Assembly (NCBI RefSeq): GCF_005862235.1
Contig: NZ_VCEK01000002.1
Span: 496,001-560,000, forward strand
DNA: 64,000 bases
Direction of reading: 5' to 3'
From: Saccharomonospora piscinae
GTDB taxonomy: Bacteria; Actinomycetota; Actinomycetes; Mycobacteriales; Pseudonocardiaceae
Shown piece after piece: positions 25,325 through 33,669 of the stretch. A program made the position numbers and the translations under genes. The notes below the pieces were generated by a model, which ran no database searches, was not told the DNA's origin, and worked only from the letters and a program-made list of their open reading frames with translations. Position 1 is the first letter of the stretch. Each line of letters starts with the position of its first letter.

Positions 25325-27691
25325 GTGGTGGACGAGCAGGCGGGCAACCCGCCCGAACGCGGGGGCGGTCCCGGGCGTTCGGAGCGGGTACCTCCCCGAC
25401 GACCCGGGCCCGGACCCCCGCCACCGCCGTACCAGGGACCTCCCGACCAGGCGCCCCGGCAGCAGCCACCGCAAGGGCAGCGCCCCGCGCCTCCACCGCA
25501 GGCACCACCACCCCAGCCGGCACCTCCGAGACAGGACGGTCAGCCCGGCAGGCCGCAGGGTCCACCGCCGGGACCGCCACCGGGGCCGCGGCCCCGGCCG
25601 CCGCAGTCCGGTCCGGGCGGCCCGGCCCCCGCGCCGCCGGGGCCGCCACCCGCATCCCCACCCCAGGGCGTTCCGGCGGGCCGCCCCCCTCACGGTGCCC
25701 CGCCGAAGCGACCTCCGGCACCACCGCCGGGGCCGGGCCACGCCGGACACGGCCCGCAGGGCCCCGCACCGGCCCCACCGGGACATCCGGGCCCGCCGCC
25801 CGGTGGCCCCGGGCCGAACACGCCACGCAGGGGACGTCCCCCGCAGCCCCGCCGCCAGCCGGTGAGGCCGTGGCGGCAGGAGGCCCAACGGCGCGGCGGG
25901 CCACCGCCGACGGAAAGCGAACGCACCGTCTTCATCCAGAGGGAGCACAGGAGCCCTCCGGGCGTGCGCTGGCCCGCGGCCGACCCCGACGTGCTGCGGC
26001 CGTACGACGAGCTGGCCACCCGGATGATGCCGCGCATCACCTCGGAGCCGATCGGCGAGCGGCTGCCGGAGGTCCAGCTCGACTCGCCCCAGGAGGAGCA
26101 GAAGGCTCCCTCGGTGGCCCGGGCCAGTGGCCGCATGGCGATCGCCACGCTGACCAGCCGCATCACCGGCTTCGCGTGGAAGGTCATGCTGGCGTGGGTC
26201 GCGACCCTCGGGGTGCTCTATGACTCCTTCACCGTCGCGAACACCCTGCCGCTGATCATCAACGAACTGTTGCTGGGCGGTGTGCTCACCAGTGTGGTCG
26301 TGCCACTGCTCGTGCGGTCGCAGGACGACGAAGACGGGGGCGAGTCGTACACGCAACGGTTGCTGACGCTCGCGATCACGGTCCTCGGTGTGGGCACCGT
26401 GGTCTCCACCGCGTGCGCTCCGTGGCTGACCGGCCTGCTGATGGACGACAGCGGCGAGGCGAACCCGCAGCTCGCAACCTGGTTCGCCTACCTGCTGCTA
26501 CCCGGCCTGCTGTTCTACGGGTTGTTCGCGGTGCTGTCGGCCGTGCTCAACGCCAAGCAGATCTTCGGACCAGCCCAGTGGGCGCCCGTGATCAACAACC
26601 TGGTCATCTTCGCCACGATCGGCACCTTCGCCCTCGTCCCGGGCGACCCGACCATCGTGCCGACCCAGATGAGCGACCCGCAGGTGCTCGTGCTGGGTAT
26701 CGGCGTGCTGACCGCGATGGTGGCGCAGGCCCTGTTCCTGGTCCCCGCGCTGCGCCGCTCCGGCTTCCGGTTCCGCTGGCGGTTCGGTCTGGACGACCGG
26801 CTCAAGGAGTTCGGCGGGCTGGCCGCGTGGATTCTCGGTTACGTCGCCGTCAGCCAGATCGGGATGATCGTGAACACCCGGGTGCTGACCAGCGGCGCGG
26901 CGGGCGGCCCCTCGATCTACTCGAACGCGTGGTTGTTGTTCCAGCTGCCCTACGGCGTGATCGGCGTCTCGCTGCTCACGGCACTGATGCCGAAGATGAG
27001 CCGGGCCGCCGCCGACAACGACCACCGCAAGCTCGTCGGCGACCTGTCGTATGGCTCCCGCGTCACCACGCTCATGCTGCTGCCCGTCTCCGCCGTCATG
27101 GCTGTCGCGGGTCCGGCGATCGGGGTCGCGCTGTTCGCGCTGGGCAAGGGCTCGGTGGAGGACGCGCAACGGCTGGGCCAGGCACTCGCGGTGTCGGCGT
27201 TCGGCCTGGTGCCGTACGCGCTGGTGATGCTCCAGATGCGCGTGTTCTACGCCATGAAGGACTCCCGCACCCCCACGCTCATCATGTGCGTGATGACGGC
27301 GGTGAAGATCCCGCTGCTGTACCTCGCGTCCGCCCAGCTCAGCCCCGAGAACGTGGTGCTCGGCGTGATGATGGTGAACTCGCTGGTGTTCGTCGTCGGG
27401 GCCGTCATGGGCCAGGTGTGGCTGTGGGTGAAGCTCGGCAACCTGCGCAGCAGGCGGGTGCTCGGCGTGATCCTGTTCACGGTGGTGGCGAGCGGCCTCG
27501 GCGCGCTGGCAGCCACGCTCGTGGCGATGCTCGTCCCCGACGCGCTCGGCCCGATCGGCAAGGCGTGGGTGTCCCTGTTCTGCCAGGGCATCGTCGGCAT
27601 CGGTGTGTCGTTCGGCGTGCTGATCGCACTGAAGGTGGACGAACTCGCGCCCGTCACGCGCCGGATATCCGGTTTGCTCCGTCGCGGGTAA
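25325..27691 (+). CDS. murJ: Lipid II flippase MurJ with long Pro-rich N-terminus
   Basis: A 788-residue MviN/MurJ protein that moves lipid II across the membrane. The first ~210 residues are a Pro/Gly/Gln-rich, basic disordered region absent from typical 510-550-residue MurJ proteins. The transporter starts near residue 265 (TLTSRITGFAWKVMLAWVAT, then LPLIINELLLGGVLTSVVVP) and spans about 14 helices. In mycobacteria the pseudokinase that recruits FhaA is fused C-terminally; here MurJ stops after the membrane part and the pseudokinase follows as its own gene 97 bp later. A TACCCT -10 box at 25284-25289 gives a 30-nt leader. Confidence 0.95.
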   Translation: MVDEQAGNPPERGGGPGRSERVPPRRPGPGPPPPPYQGPPDQAPRQQPPQGQRPAPPPQAPPPQPAPPRQDGQPGRPQGPPPGPPPGPRPRPPQSGPGGPAPAPPGPPPASPPQGVPAGRPPHGAPPKRPPAPPPGPGHAGHGPQGPAPAPPGHPGPPPGGPGPNTPRRGRPPQPRRQPVRPWRQEAQRRGGPPPTESERTVFIQREHRSPPGVRWPAADPDVLRPYDELATRMMPRITSEPIGERLPEVQLDSPQEEQKAPSVARASGRMAIATLTSRITGFAWKVMLAWVATLGVLYDSFTVANTLPLIINELLLGGVLTSVVVPLLVRSQDDEDGGESYTQRLLTLAITVLGVGTVVSTACAPWLTGLLMDDSGEANPQLATWFAYLLLPGLLFYGLFAVLSAVLNAKQIFGPAQWAPVINNLVIFATIGTFALVPGDPTIVPTQMSDPQVLVLGIGVLTAMVAQALFLVPALRRSGFRFRWRFGLDDRLKEFGGLAAWILGYVAVSQIGMIVNTRVLTSGAAGGPSIYSNAWLLFQLPYGVIGVSLLTALMPKMSRAAADNDHRKLVGDLSYGSRVTTLMLLPVSAVMAVAGPAIGVALFALGKGSVEDAQRLGQALAVSAFGLVPYALVMLQMRVFYAMKDSRTPTLIMCVMTAVKIPLLYLASAQLSPENVVLGVMMVNSLVFVVGAVMGQVWLWVKLGNLRSRRVLGVILFTVVASGLGALAATLVAMLVPDALGPIGKAWVSLFCQGIVGIGVSFGVLIALKVDELAPVTRRISGLLRRG

Positions 27692-27788
27692 CCCGGTCGA
27701 CGCGGATGCCACACGGCGAACCACGCCGTTCACGTACCCTCGTCTCCAGCACACTGGTGAGGGCCGATCGGCAGGGGAGGGCGACCGA

Positions 27789-29339
27789 GTGGGCATCCGT
27801 ACACACGGTGGATCGCTGGCACCCGGCGGGGTCGTCGGCGACGGCCGTTACCGGCTGCTCGCGCAGTTCGGCATCGACGAACGCGGCGGCGCGCACCTGT
27901 GGCGGGCCCGGGACGGCCAGCTCCGCCGCGACGTCGCCCTGACCATACTGGTCGGCGACCCGGCCGACGTGGATGCCGCGCGGCAGGGCAGACGCACACT
28001 CGAACGGGCGGCACACGCGGCCAAGTTCACCCACACGAGCGTCGCTCGCGTCCTGGACGTCCTCACTCTCGGCAACGGCATCAGCTCCAGCGAGGGCCTG
28101 CTCGGCATCGTGGTGTCGGAGTGGACCAAGGGCACCGACCTGATCGACCTGGTCAACGAGAAGCGGATCGCACCCAGCACCGCCGCACGGATGGTGCAGG
28201 CGCTGGCCGAGCCCGTCGAGCGGGCACACCAGTCCGGCCTCGTACTCGGCATCGACCATCCCCAACGGCTTCGCGTGACACCCGACGGTCACCTGCGCCT
28301 CGCGTTCCCCGGCCCGCTGCCGGACACCACGCTGCGGGACGACGTGAAGGCACTGGGTGCGGTGCTCTACCTGCTGCTCACCGGCCGCTGGGCCCTGCCG
28401 GGCGGCCCACCGGCGATCCCGGCGGCGCCCCGGAACCAGACCGGGCAGCTCGTTCCGCCGCACGTGATCGAACCCCGCGTCCCGCAGGAGATGTCGGCGC
28501 TCGCCGTGCGCACCGTCTCCGACGGCGGGCAGGGCGGCATCCGCACCAGCGCCGCCATCCTGCGCGTGCTCGACCGAGTGGCCGCCGAGGAGGAGCGGAC
28601 CCGCAAGCAGCCCGAGGAGGTCGACCCCGACGGCACGGTGTGGACCACGAAGAAGCCGGTCAAGGACGCGGAACGACGGCGCAAGCTCGCGCTCGGGGTG
28701 AGCGCGCTGGTGATCGCGGCCGTCGCGGCGCTGGCGTGGGCCGGCATGATGGCCATCAGCTTCTTCCAGGACGACGCGCCCTCCGGTCCCCCCGTGAACC
28801 TCGCCGACGAGACCAGCGAGCAGCAGCCCCAGGACAACGGCGAAGGTGGTGGCGACGGGGACGGGGACGGGTCCGGCGACGGGGGCCGCACCACGCCGGG
28901 TGAGGCGATCACCCCGGCGGACGTCACCGTCTACAACCCGGAGGGCGAGGGCGACAGCGTCTCGGAGGCGCCGCTGGCCGTCGACGGTGACGAGTCGACC
29001 TCCTGGGCGACCGACCAGTACCAGCAGCAGTTCCCCGCGTTCAAGTCCGGGGTCGGTCTGATCGCCGCGTTCGACGACCCGATCGACCTGGCGCGTGTGC
29101 GCATCCTCGCCGACAGTCCCGGCACGGAGGTCGAGGTGCGCGTCGCCGACTCCGCCGATCCCGCGCTCTCAGAGACCCGCACGGTGGCGGCGGGAGCCCT
29201 GGACGGGCCCCGCACCGAACTGACGCTCGACGAGCCCGCGTCCGCCGAGTACGTCATCGTGTGGCTCACCAGCCTTTCGGGTGAGGAAGGCGAGTTCCAG
29301 TCCGAGCTGACCGACGTGATGTTCCTACCCTCGGCATGA
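27789..29339 (+). CDS. Transmembrane pseudokinase of the MurJ system
   Basis: A 516-residue protein. Residues about 17-275 have a Ser/Thr kinase fold, but the HRD catalytic loop reads LGIDHPQRLRV and the DFG position reads LAFPG, so catalysis is not expected. One transmembrane helix (about 300-325) and a Gly/Asp-rich linker lead to an extracellular discoidin/galactose-binding-like domain (DGDESTSWATDQYQQQFPAF to VIVWLTSL). This corresponds to the C-terminal half of mycobacterial MviN (Rv3910), which upon phosphorylation by PknB binds FhaA. GTG start with GGGGAGGG upstream. Likely cotranscribed with murJ. Confidence 0.9.
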   Translation: MGIRTHGGSLAPGGVVGDGRYRLLAQFGIDERGGAHLWRARDGQLRRDVALTILVGDPADVDAARQGRRTLERAAHAAKFTHTSVARVLDVLTLGNGISSSEGLLGIVVSEWTKGTDLIDLVNEKRIAPSTAARMVQALAEPVERAHQSGLVLGIDHPQRLRVTPDGHLRLAFPGPLPDTTLRDDVKALGAVLYLLLTGRWALPGGPPAIPAAPRNQTGQLVPPHVIEPRVPQEMSALAVRTVSDGGQGGIRTSAAILRVLDRVAAEEERTRKQPEEVDPDGTVWTTKKPVKDAERRRKLALGVSALVIAAVAALAWAGMMAISFFQDDAPSGPPVNLADETSEQQPQDNGEGGGDGDGDGSGDGGRTTPGEAITPADVTVYNPEGEGDSVSEAPLAVDGDESTSWATDQYQQQFPAFKSGVGLIAAFDDPIDLARVRILADSPGTEVEVRVADSADPALSETRTVAAGALDGPRTELTLDEPASAEYVIVWLTSLSGEEGEFQSELTDVMFLPSA

Positions 29340-29374
29340 GCGCGGGCGCGGCCAACAGCCCGTCATCGACTTAG

Positions 29375-29387
29375 TACCCTCTGCCGG
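29375..29387 (+). promoter_or_regulatory. Leaderless promoter of sigM
   Basis: A -10 box TACCCT (29375-29380) followed by exactly 7 nt and GTG at 29388, without a ribosome-binding site. Confidence 0.55.
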
Positions 29388-29990
29388 GTGACCGCAGCAG
29401 CGCCCACGGACGCCGATCTCATAGCCGCGCACGCGGCGGGGGACCCACACGCCTTCAACGAACTCGTACGGCGGCATCGGGACCGGATGTGGGCCGTGGC
29501 CCTGCGCACGGTCCGCGACCCCGAGGAAGCGGCCGACGCGCTGCAGGACGCGTTCATCTCCGCCTTTCGTGCCGCCGCCAACTTCCGCGCCGAATCGCAG
29601 GTGACCACGTGGTTGCACCGGATCGTGGTCAACGCCTGCCTCGATCGGGTGCGCCGCAAGCAGGCCCGGCCGACCGTTCCGCTGCCGGAGACACCGCACC
29701 AGGAACCGGCGGTACCCCGCGACTCGATGTCCGAGCGGGAGACCCGCCTGGTCATCAAAGAGGCTCTCGACCAGTTGCCGGAGGAGCAGCGGGTGCCGAT
29801 CGTATTGGTGGATGTGGAGGGGTACTCCGTCGCCGAGACGGCACGACTGCTGGACATCGCGGAGGGAACGGTGAAGAGCCGGTGCGCCCGAGGGCGGGGC
29901 AAACTCGCCAAACTTCTCGGTCATCTGCGGAACCCGGGCAACGAGGGTGACGTCCCAACTCACGAAAGCAAATACGGGGAGGGACGATGA
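29388..29990 (+). CDS. sigM: ECF RNA polymerase sigma factor SigM
   Basis: A 200-residue ECF sigma factor. Region 2 shows FNELVRRHRDRMWAVALRTV and the -10 recognition helix EEAADALQDAFISAFRAA; region 4 shows LDQLPEEQRVPIVLVDVEGY, then SVAETARLLDIAEGTVKSRC. Location between the murJ pseudokinase and an anti-sigma gene, then trxB/trxA, is that of sigM (Rv3911) in mycobacteria. Its stop overlaps the anti-sigma start by 4 bp, so partner levels are coupled. SigM in relatives answers envelope or redox stress. Confidence 0.92.
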   Translation: MTAAAPTDADLIAAHAAGDPHAFNELVRRHRDRMWAVALRTVRDPEEAADALQDAFISAFRAAANFRAESQVTTWLHRIVVNACLDRVRRKQARPTVPLPETPHQEPAVPRDSMSERETRLVIKEALDQLPEEQRVPIVLVDVEGYSVAETARLLDIAEGTVKSRCARGRGKLAKLLGHLRNPGNEGDVPTHESKYGEGR

Positions 29991-30760
29991 CGGACGAGAG
30001 CAGGGGGCACGGCGGGGTCCTCGGCCCCCCGTGGTCTGTCGACGTGCTCGCCGACCTGCACGCGGGCGTACTGGGCGAGCAGGAGTCCGCCGAGCTGTGG
30101 CCCCGGGTGAACGCCGACCCGGAGGCCCGCGCCATCCTCGACGCGTTGGAGTCGACGACCACCGACCTCTCCGGATACTCCGACCTCGACCTCGGGCCCA
30201 TGCCCGCCGACGTGGCAGCCCGCATCGACGCGGCGCTGGAGCTCCAGCGGCAGGGCGCACGTGCCGCCGACTCCACCGTCGTGAGCTTGGACACGGCGCG
30301 CAGGAAGCGCGCCAAGCGACTCGGCTGGGGCGCGGGGCTGCTGACGGCGGCGGCCGCTGCCGTGGCGGCCGTGGTCGTGCTCCCCACCCTGGGCGACGGC
30401 GGTGGGTCGGGTTCCGATCTCGCGGACGAGCCGGGCACCACGCCCCCGTCGGCGGGAGCACCCCCACTCGCTCTGAGCAGTAGCGATCCCGCCGCCGCGG
30501 TCGGCGACATCAGCACGGTCCGCGACTTCGGTCCGCTCGGCGGCGAGCAGCGACTCGACGCCTGCCTGGCCGCCAACGGGGTCGATCCGGCCGTGCGACC
30601 GGTGGGCTTCCGGCCGGTCACGGTCGACGGCCGCGAAGCGCTGGTGGTGCTGCTCACCACGGGCGAGCTGGGGCAGCTGCGGATGCTGGCGCTCGCGCCG
30701 GACTGCGGCCCGGACAACCCCGGTGTGCTGCTCGACGAGACCGTGGGCCGCCAGGGCTGA
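29987..30760 (+). CDS. Membrane anti-sigma factor (RsmA-like)
   Basis: A 257-residue protein: an N-terminal cytoplasmic part (VDVLADLHAGVLGEQESAEL, DPEARAILDALE) that fits an anti-sigma domain but has no HxxxCxxC zinc motif, one transmembrane helix (about 111-136), and an extracellular Ser/Pro linker plus small folded domain (LDACLAANGVDPAVRPVGFR) with two cysteines (CLAA and PDCG) that could pair outside the cell. The coupled 4-bp overlap with sigM and identical synteny to Rv3912 support its job of holding SigM at the membrane. Confidence 0.85.
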   Translation: MTDESRGHGGVLGPPWSVDVLADLHAGVLGEQESAELWPRVNADPEARAILDALESTTTDLSGYSDLDLGPMPADVAARIDAALELQRQGARAADSTVVSLDTARRKRAKRLGWGAGLLTAAAAAVAAVVVLPTLGDGGGSGSDLADEPGTTPPSAGAPPLALSSSDPAAAVGDISTVRDFGPLGGEQRLDACLAANGVDPAVRPVGFRPVTVDGREALVVLLTTGELGQLRMLALAPDCGPDNPGVLLDETVGRQG

Positions 30761-30781
30761 AAGTCACCTTTCCGCTCGCCG

Positions 30782-30807
30782 GGAACAGTCCCGCCTACGA
30801 TGCTGTT
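30782..30807 (+). promoter_or_regulatory. SigR/SigH-type promoter of trxB-trxA
   Basis: GGAAC (30782-30786), an 18-bp spacer, and GTT (30805-30807) match the thiol-stress promoter consensus GGAAY-N18/19-GTT of actinobacterial SigR/SigH. It ends 38 bp before the trxB GTG. Thioredoxin operons are standard members of this regulon. Confidence 0.7.
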
Positions 30808-30845
30808 GACCTGGGTGAGCAGCGTTGTCGAAGCGGAGGGTGCAG

Positions 30846-31841
30846 GTGAGCGAAGACATCCGGAACCTCATCATCGTGGGCTCGGGGCCCGCGGGATACA
30901 CGGCGGCGGTGTACGCCGCGCGGGCGCAGCTCGAACCACTGGTGTTCGAGGGCACCCAGTTCGGCGGCGCGCTGATGACCACGACCGAGGTCGAGAACTA
31001 CCCCGGCTTCCGGAGCGGCATCCAGGGGCCGGACCTCATGGAGGAGATGCGGGAGCAGGCCAAGACCTTCGGCGCCGACCTGCGGCAGGAGGACGTCGAG
31101 GAACTGGACCTCACCGGTCCGGTCAAGTACGTCACCGCCCACGGCACGCGCTACGCGGCCCGCGCGGTCGTGCTCGCGATGGGCGCCGCCGCGCGGTACC
31201 TGCACGTGCCCGGTGAGCAGGAACTCCTCGGGCGGGGAGTGTCCTCGTGCGCGACCTGCGACGGGTTCTTCTTCCGCGACCAGGACATCGCGGTGGTCGG
31301 CGGGGGCGACTCGGCGATGGAGGAGGCGACCTTCCTGACGAAGTTCGCCCGCAGCGTGACCATCATCCACCGCAGGGAGGAGTTCCGCGCCTCCAGGATC
31401 ATGCTCGAACGCGCTCGCGCGAACGAGAAGATCCGGTGGCAGCTCAACAGCGAGGTCACGGAGGTGCAGGGCAGCGACGGCAAGGTCAGCGGAGTCCGCC
31501 TCCGCGACACCGTGACGGGCGAGGAGTCCACACTCGACGTCAGCGGCTTCTTCCTCGCCATCGGGCACGACCCCCGCAGCGAACTCGTGCGCGGCCAGGT
31601 GGACCTGGACGACGAGGGTTACGTCCTGGCCGAGGGCCGCGGCTCGTACACCGGCGTCGACGGCGTGTTCGCCGCCGGTGACCTGGTGGACCGCACCTAC
31701 CGGCAGGCCATCACGGCGGCGGGCTCGGGTTGCTCGGCCGCCATCGACGCGGAACGCTGGCTCGCCGAGCACGACGTGGCCGAGGCACACGAGAGCCCTG
31801 AACTCGTGGGCGGCGGATACGCCGCCGCTCGCGGCAACTGA
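30846..31841 (+). CDS. trxB: Thioredoxin reductase
   Basis: A 331-residue NADPH-dependent flavoenzyme that reduces thioredoxin. Seen: FAD-binding [19 protein letters not shown], the redox pair CATC (Cys135, Cys138), the NADPH-binding [15 protein letters not shown] with HRREEFRAS, and the C-terminal FAD motif [20 protein letters not shown]. The GTG at 30846 has a GGAGGG ribosome-binding site; an upstream in-frame TTG does not. It is followed 29 bp later by trxA, giving the usual trxBA operon behind a SigR-type promoter. Confidence 0.96.
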   Translation: MSEDIRNLIIVGSGPAGYTAAVYAARAQLEPLVFEGTQFGGALMTTTEVENYPGFRSGIQGPDLMEEMREQAKTFGADLRQEDVEELDLTGPVKYVTAHGTRYAARAVVLAMGAAARYLHVPGEQELLGRGVSSCATCDGFFFRDQDIAVVGGGDSAMEEATFLTKFARSVTIIHRREEFRASRIMLERARANEKIRWQLNSEVTEVQGSDGKVSGVRLRDTVTGEESTLDVSGFFLAIGHDPRSELVRGQVDLDDEGYVLAEGRGSYTGVDGVFAAGDLVDRTYRQAITAAGSGCSAAIDAERWLAEHDVAEAHESPELVGGGYAAARGN

Positions 31842-31870
31842 CCCACCGGTCGAACACGACAGGAGCAAAG

Positions 31871-32197
31871 ATGACGAACACCGTGAAGGTGACCGACTCC
31901 ACGTTCACCGACGAGGTGCTCACGCACGACAAGCCCGTGCTGGTGGACTTCTGGGCCACCTGGTGCGGCCCGTGCAAGATGGTCGCGCCCGTGCTGGAGG
32001 AGATCGCCGCCGAGCACGGCGACAAGCTGCGGATCGCCAAGCTCGACACCGACGCCAACCCCAACACGGCCAGGGACTACCAGGTCATGTCCATCCCGAC
32101 CCTCATCCTGTTCCAGGGCGGCAAGCCCGTGAAGCAGATCGTGGGTGCCAAGCCGAAGGCGGCACTGCTGTCCGACCTCTCGGACGTGCTGCAGTAA
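31871..32197 (+). CDS. trxA: Thioredoxin
   Basis: A 108-residue thioredoxin with the active site WCGPC (Cys32, Cys35) in the context [20 protein letters not shown], the cis-Pro motif SIPTLILF and the usual length. It reduces cellular disulfides using electrons from TrxB. An AGGAGC ribosome-binding site precedes the ATG. A strong hairpin terminator follows the gene, so the trxBA unit ends here. Confidence 0.97.
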   Translation: MTNTVKVTDSTFTDEVLTHDKPVLVDFWATWCGPCKMVAPVLEEIAAEHGDKLRIAKLDTDANPNTARDYQVMSIPTLILFQGGKPVKQIVGAKPKAALLSDLSDVLQ

Positions 32198-32219
32198 CGA
32201 GTTCGGTGGTCCGAGCCTC

Positions 32220-32270
32220 GCGAAGGAACCCGGAAAGCGCCTGTTTGGGTGCGCTTCCGGGTTTCTTCGC
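32220..32270 (+). terminator. Terminator after trxA
   Basis: An extended inverted repeat of about 20 nt per arm (32220-32240 and 32251-32270), with cores AACCCGGA/TCCGGGTT and AGCGC/GCGCT, forms a long GC-rich stem around CTGTTTGGGT. The T-run is short, as often in actinomycetes. Confidence 0.75.
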
Positions 32271-32422
32271 GTTGGGCCATCCGTGTGGGTGACAGCGGGG
32301 CAGAGCCCTCCGTCCTCACGCTCCGTCGGCACGGCACAATGGAGGCCGCAACAGGCCCCCGGCCCACCAAGAGTTCTGCACACCACGAGCGCACCCAGTG
32401 CCCAAGGAATAGCGAGGAGTGC

Positions 32423-33565
32423 ATGCGGGTACTCCGCCGCGGCGACACCGGACCGGAAGTCGCCGAGATCAGGTCCATGCTCTCGGCTCTGGACCTCCTC
32501 CCAGCCGAGGCCAACGGACACGGATCGTTCTTCGACCTGGCGGTCGAGCACGCCGTCCGCGCCTTCCAACAACAACGCGGGCTGATCACCGACGGTGTGG
32601 TCGGCCCTGCCACCTATCGGGCACTGCGCGGTTCGACCTACCACCTCGGCAGCAGGCCGCTGGGGTACTCGGTGTCGACACCCGTGCACGGTGACGACGT
32701 CTTCGCGCTGCAGGAGCGACTCACCGAGCTCGGTTACGACGCGGGCAGACCGGACGGCGGGTTCGGCCCGCAGACCGAACGCGCGCTGAAGAACTTCCAG
32801 CGCGACTACGGGCTGGTCGTCGACGGCATCTGCGGGCCGGGGACCGTGCGGGCGTTGCGGCAGCTGTCGCCGCGCGCGCGTGGTGGCCGGCCGGTGTTCC
32901 TTCGGGAGCAGGAGCATCTGCGCAGGGCCGGCCCCAGGCTGCGAGGCAAGCGCATCGTGATCGACCCCGGCCACGGTGGTCCCGACCTCGGGGTGTCCGT
33001 GAACGGCGTCAACGAGTCCGACATCGCGTGGGACCTCGCACGCAGGCTGGAAGGCCGGATGAAGGCCACCGGCATGGAGGCGCTGGTCTCGCGCGGACCG
33101 GACCACAGCCCGTCGGAGTTGCAGCGGGCGCAGTTCGCCAACGACGCGGGTGCGGACCTGTTCCTCTCCCTGCATTCGGACGGCAACCGCTCACCGCAGG
33201 CGCAGGGCGTGGCGAGCTTCCACTTCGGCACCGGCAACGGCACCACCTCCACGGTGGGGGAGCTGCTGGCCGGCTACATCCAGCGGGAACTCGCCGCGAG
33301 GACCAGCCTGCTGGACTGCCGCACCCATCCGAAGACCTGGGACATCTTCACGCGTACGCGGTGCCCCGCTGTGCGGGTGGAGATCGGTTACCTCACCAAC
33401 GGTCAGGACCGCGCCCGGCTGTCCGACCCCGCGTTCCGCGACGTGGTGGCCGAGGGTGTACTCATCGCCGTCAAGCGGCTGTACCTGCTCGGGGAGAACG
33501 ACCAGCCGACGGGCACCTTCACCTTCGCCGACGTGCTGGCCCACGAACTGCTGCGAGCCGAGTAA
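32423..33565 (+). CDS. cwlM: CwlM-like peptidoglycan-binding N-acetylmuramoyl-L-alanine amidase
   Basis: A 380-residue protein with two PG_binding_1 repeats (about 1-68, AVRAFQQQRGLITDGVVGPAT; about 85-148, FGPQTERALKNFQRDYGLVV) and an Amidase_3 domain (about 175-365). Zinc ligands His184 (IDPGHGG), Glu198 and His251 (LSLHSDGN) and catalytic Glu320 (RVEIGYLTN) are all present. There is no signal peptide, as for mycobacterial CwlM, which is a cytoplasmic, PknB-phosphorylated activator of MurA rather than a free hydrolase. GAGGAG ribosome-binding site before the ATG. Synteny (after trxA, before parB) matches Rv3915. Confidence 0.9.
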   Translation: MRVLRRGDTGPEVAEIRSMLSALDLLPAEANGHGSFFDLAVEHAVRAFQQQRGLITDGVVGPATYRALRGSTYHLGSRPLGYSVSTPVHGDDVFALQERLTELGYDAGRPDGGFGPQTERALKNFQRDYGLVVDGICGPGTVRALRQLSPRARGGRPVFLREQEHLRRAGPRLRGKRIVIDPGHGGPDLGVSVNGVNESDIAWDLARRLEGRMKATGMEALVSRGPDHSPSELQRAQFANDAGADLFLSLHSDGNRSPQAQGVASFHFGTGNGTTSTVGELLAGYIQRELAARTSLLDCRTHPKTWDIFTRTRCPAVRVEIGYLTNGQDRARLSDPAFRDVVAEGVLIAVKRLYLLGENDQPTGTFTFADVLAHELLRAE

Positions 33566-33566
33566 C

Positions 33567-33604
33567 TCCACAGTTGTCCACCCCCACCGGGGGACAACTG
33601 TGGA
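33567..33604. repeat. 13-bp inverted repeat after cwlM with DnaA-box-like arms
   Basis: The arms TCCACAGTTGTCC (33567-33579) and GGACAACTGTGGA (33592-33604) are perfectly complementary around a GC-rich loop that can itself pair (CCC/GGG). The stem begins 2 bp after the cwlM stop and could end its transcript. The arms read as degenerate DnaA boxes (TTGTCCACC, TGTGGATGG). Confidence 0.7.
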
Positions 33605-33616
33605 TGGTTCGACTAC

Positions 33617-33669
33617 TTGTCCACAGCCCTGTGGATAACTTCACTACTTATCCACAGGGCTGTGGGTCA
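33617..33669. repeat. 18-bp inverted repeat containing three consensus DnaA boxes
   Basis: CCACAGCCCTGTGGATAA (33621-33638) is repeated inverted and perfect at 33648-33665 with a 9-bp spacer. It holds DnaA boxes TTGTCCACA (33617-33625), TGTGGATAA (33630-33638, reverse of TTATCCACA) and TTATCCACA (33648-33656), plus a weak one at 33661-33669. Each arm is itself a short palindrome. It sits between the convergent cwlM and GNAT genes, so it may be a shared terminator, a DnaA-binding site, or both. Confidence 0.7.
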
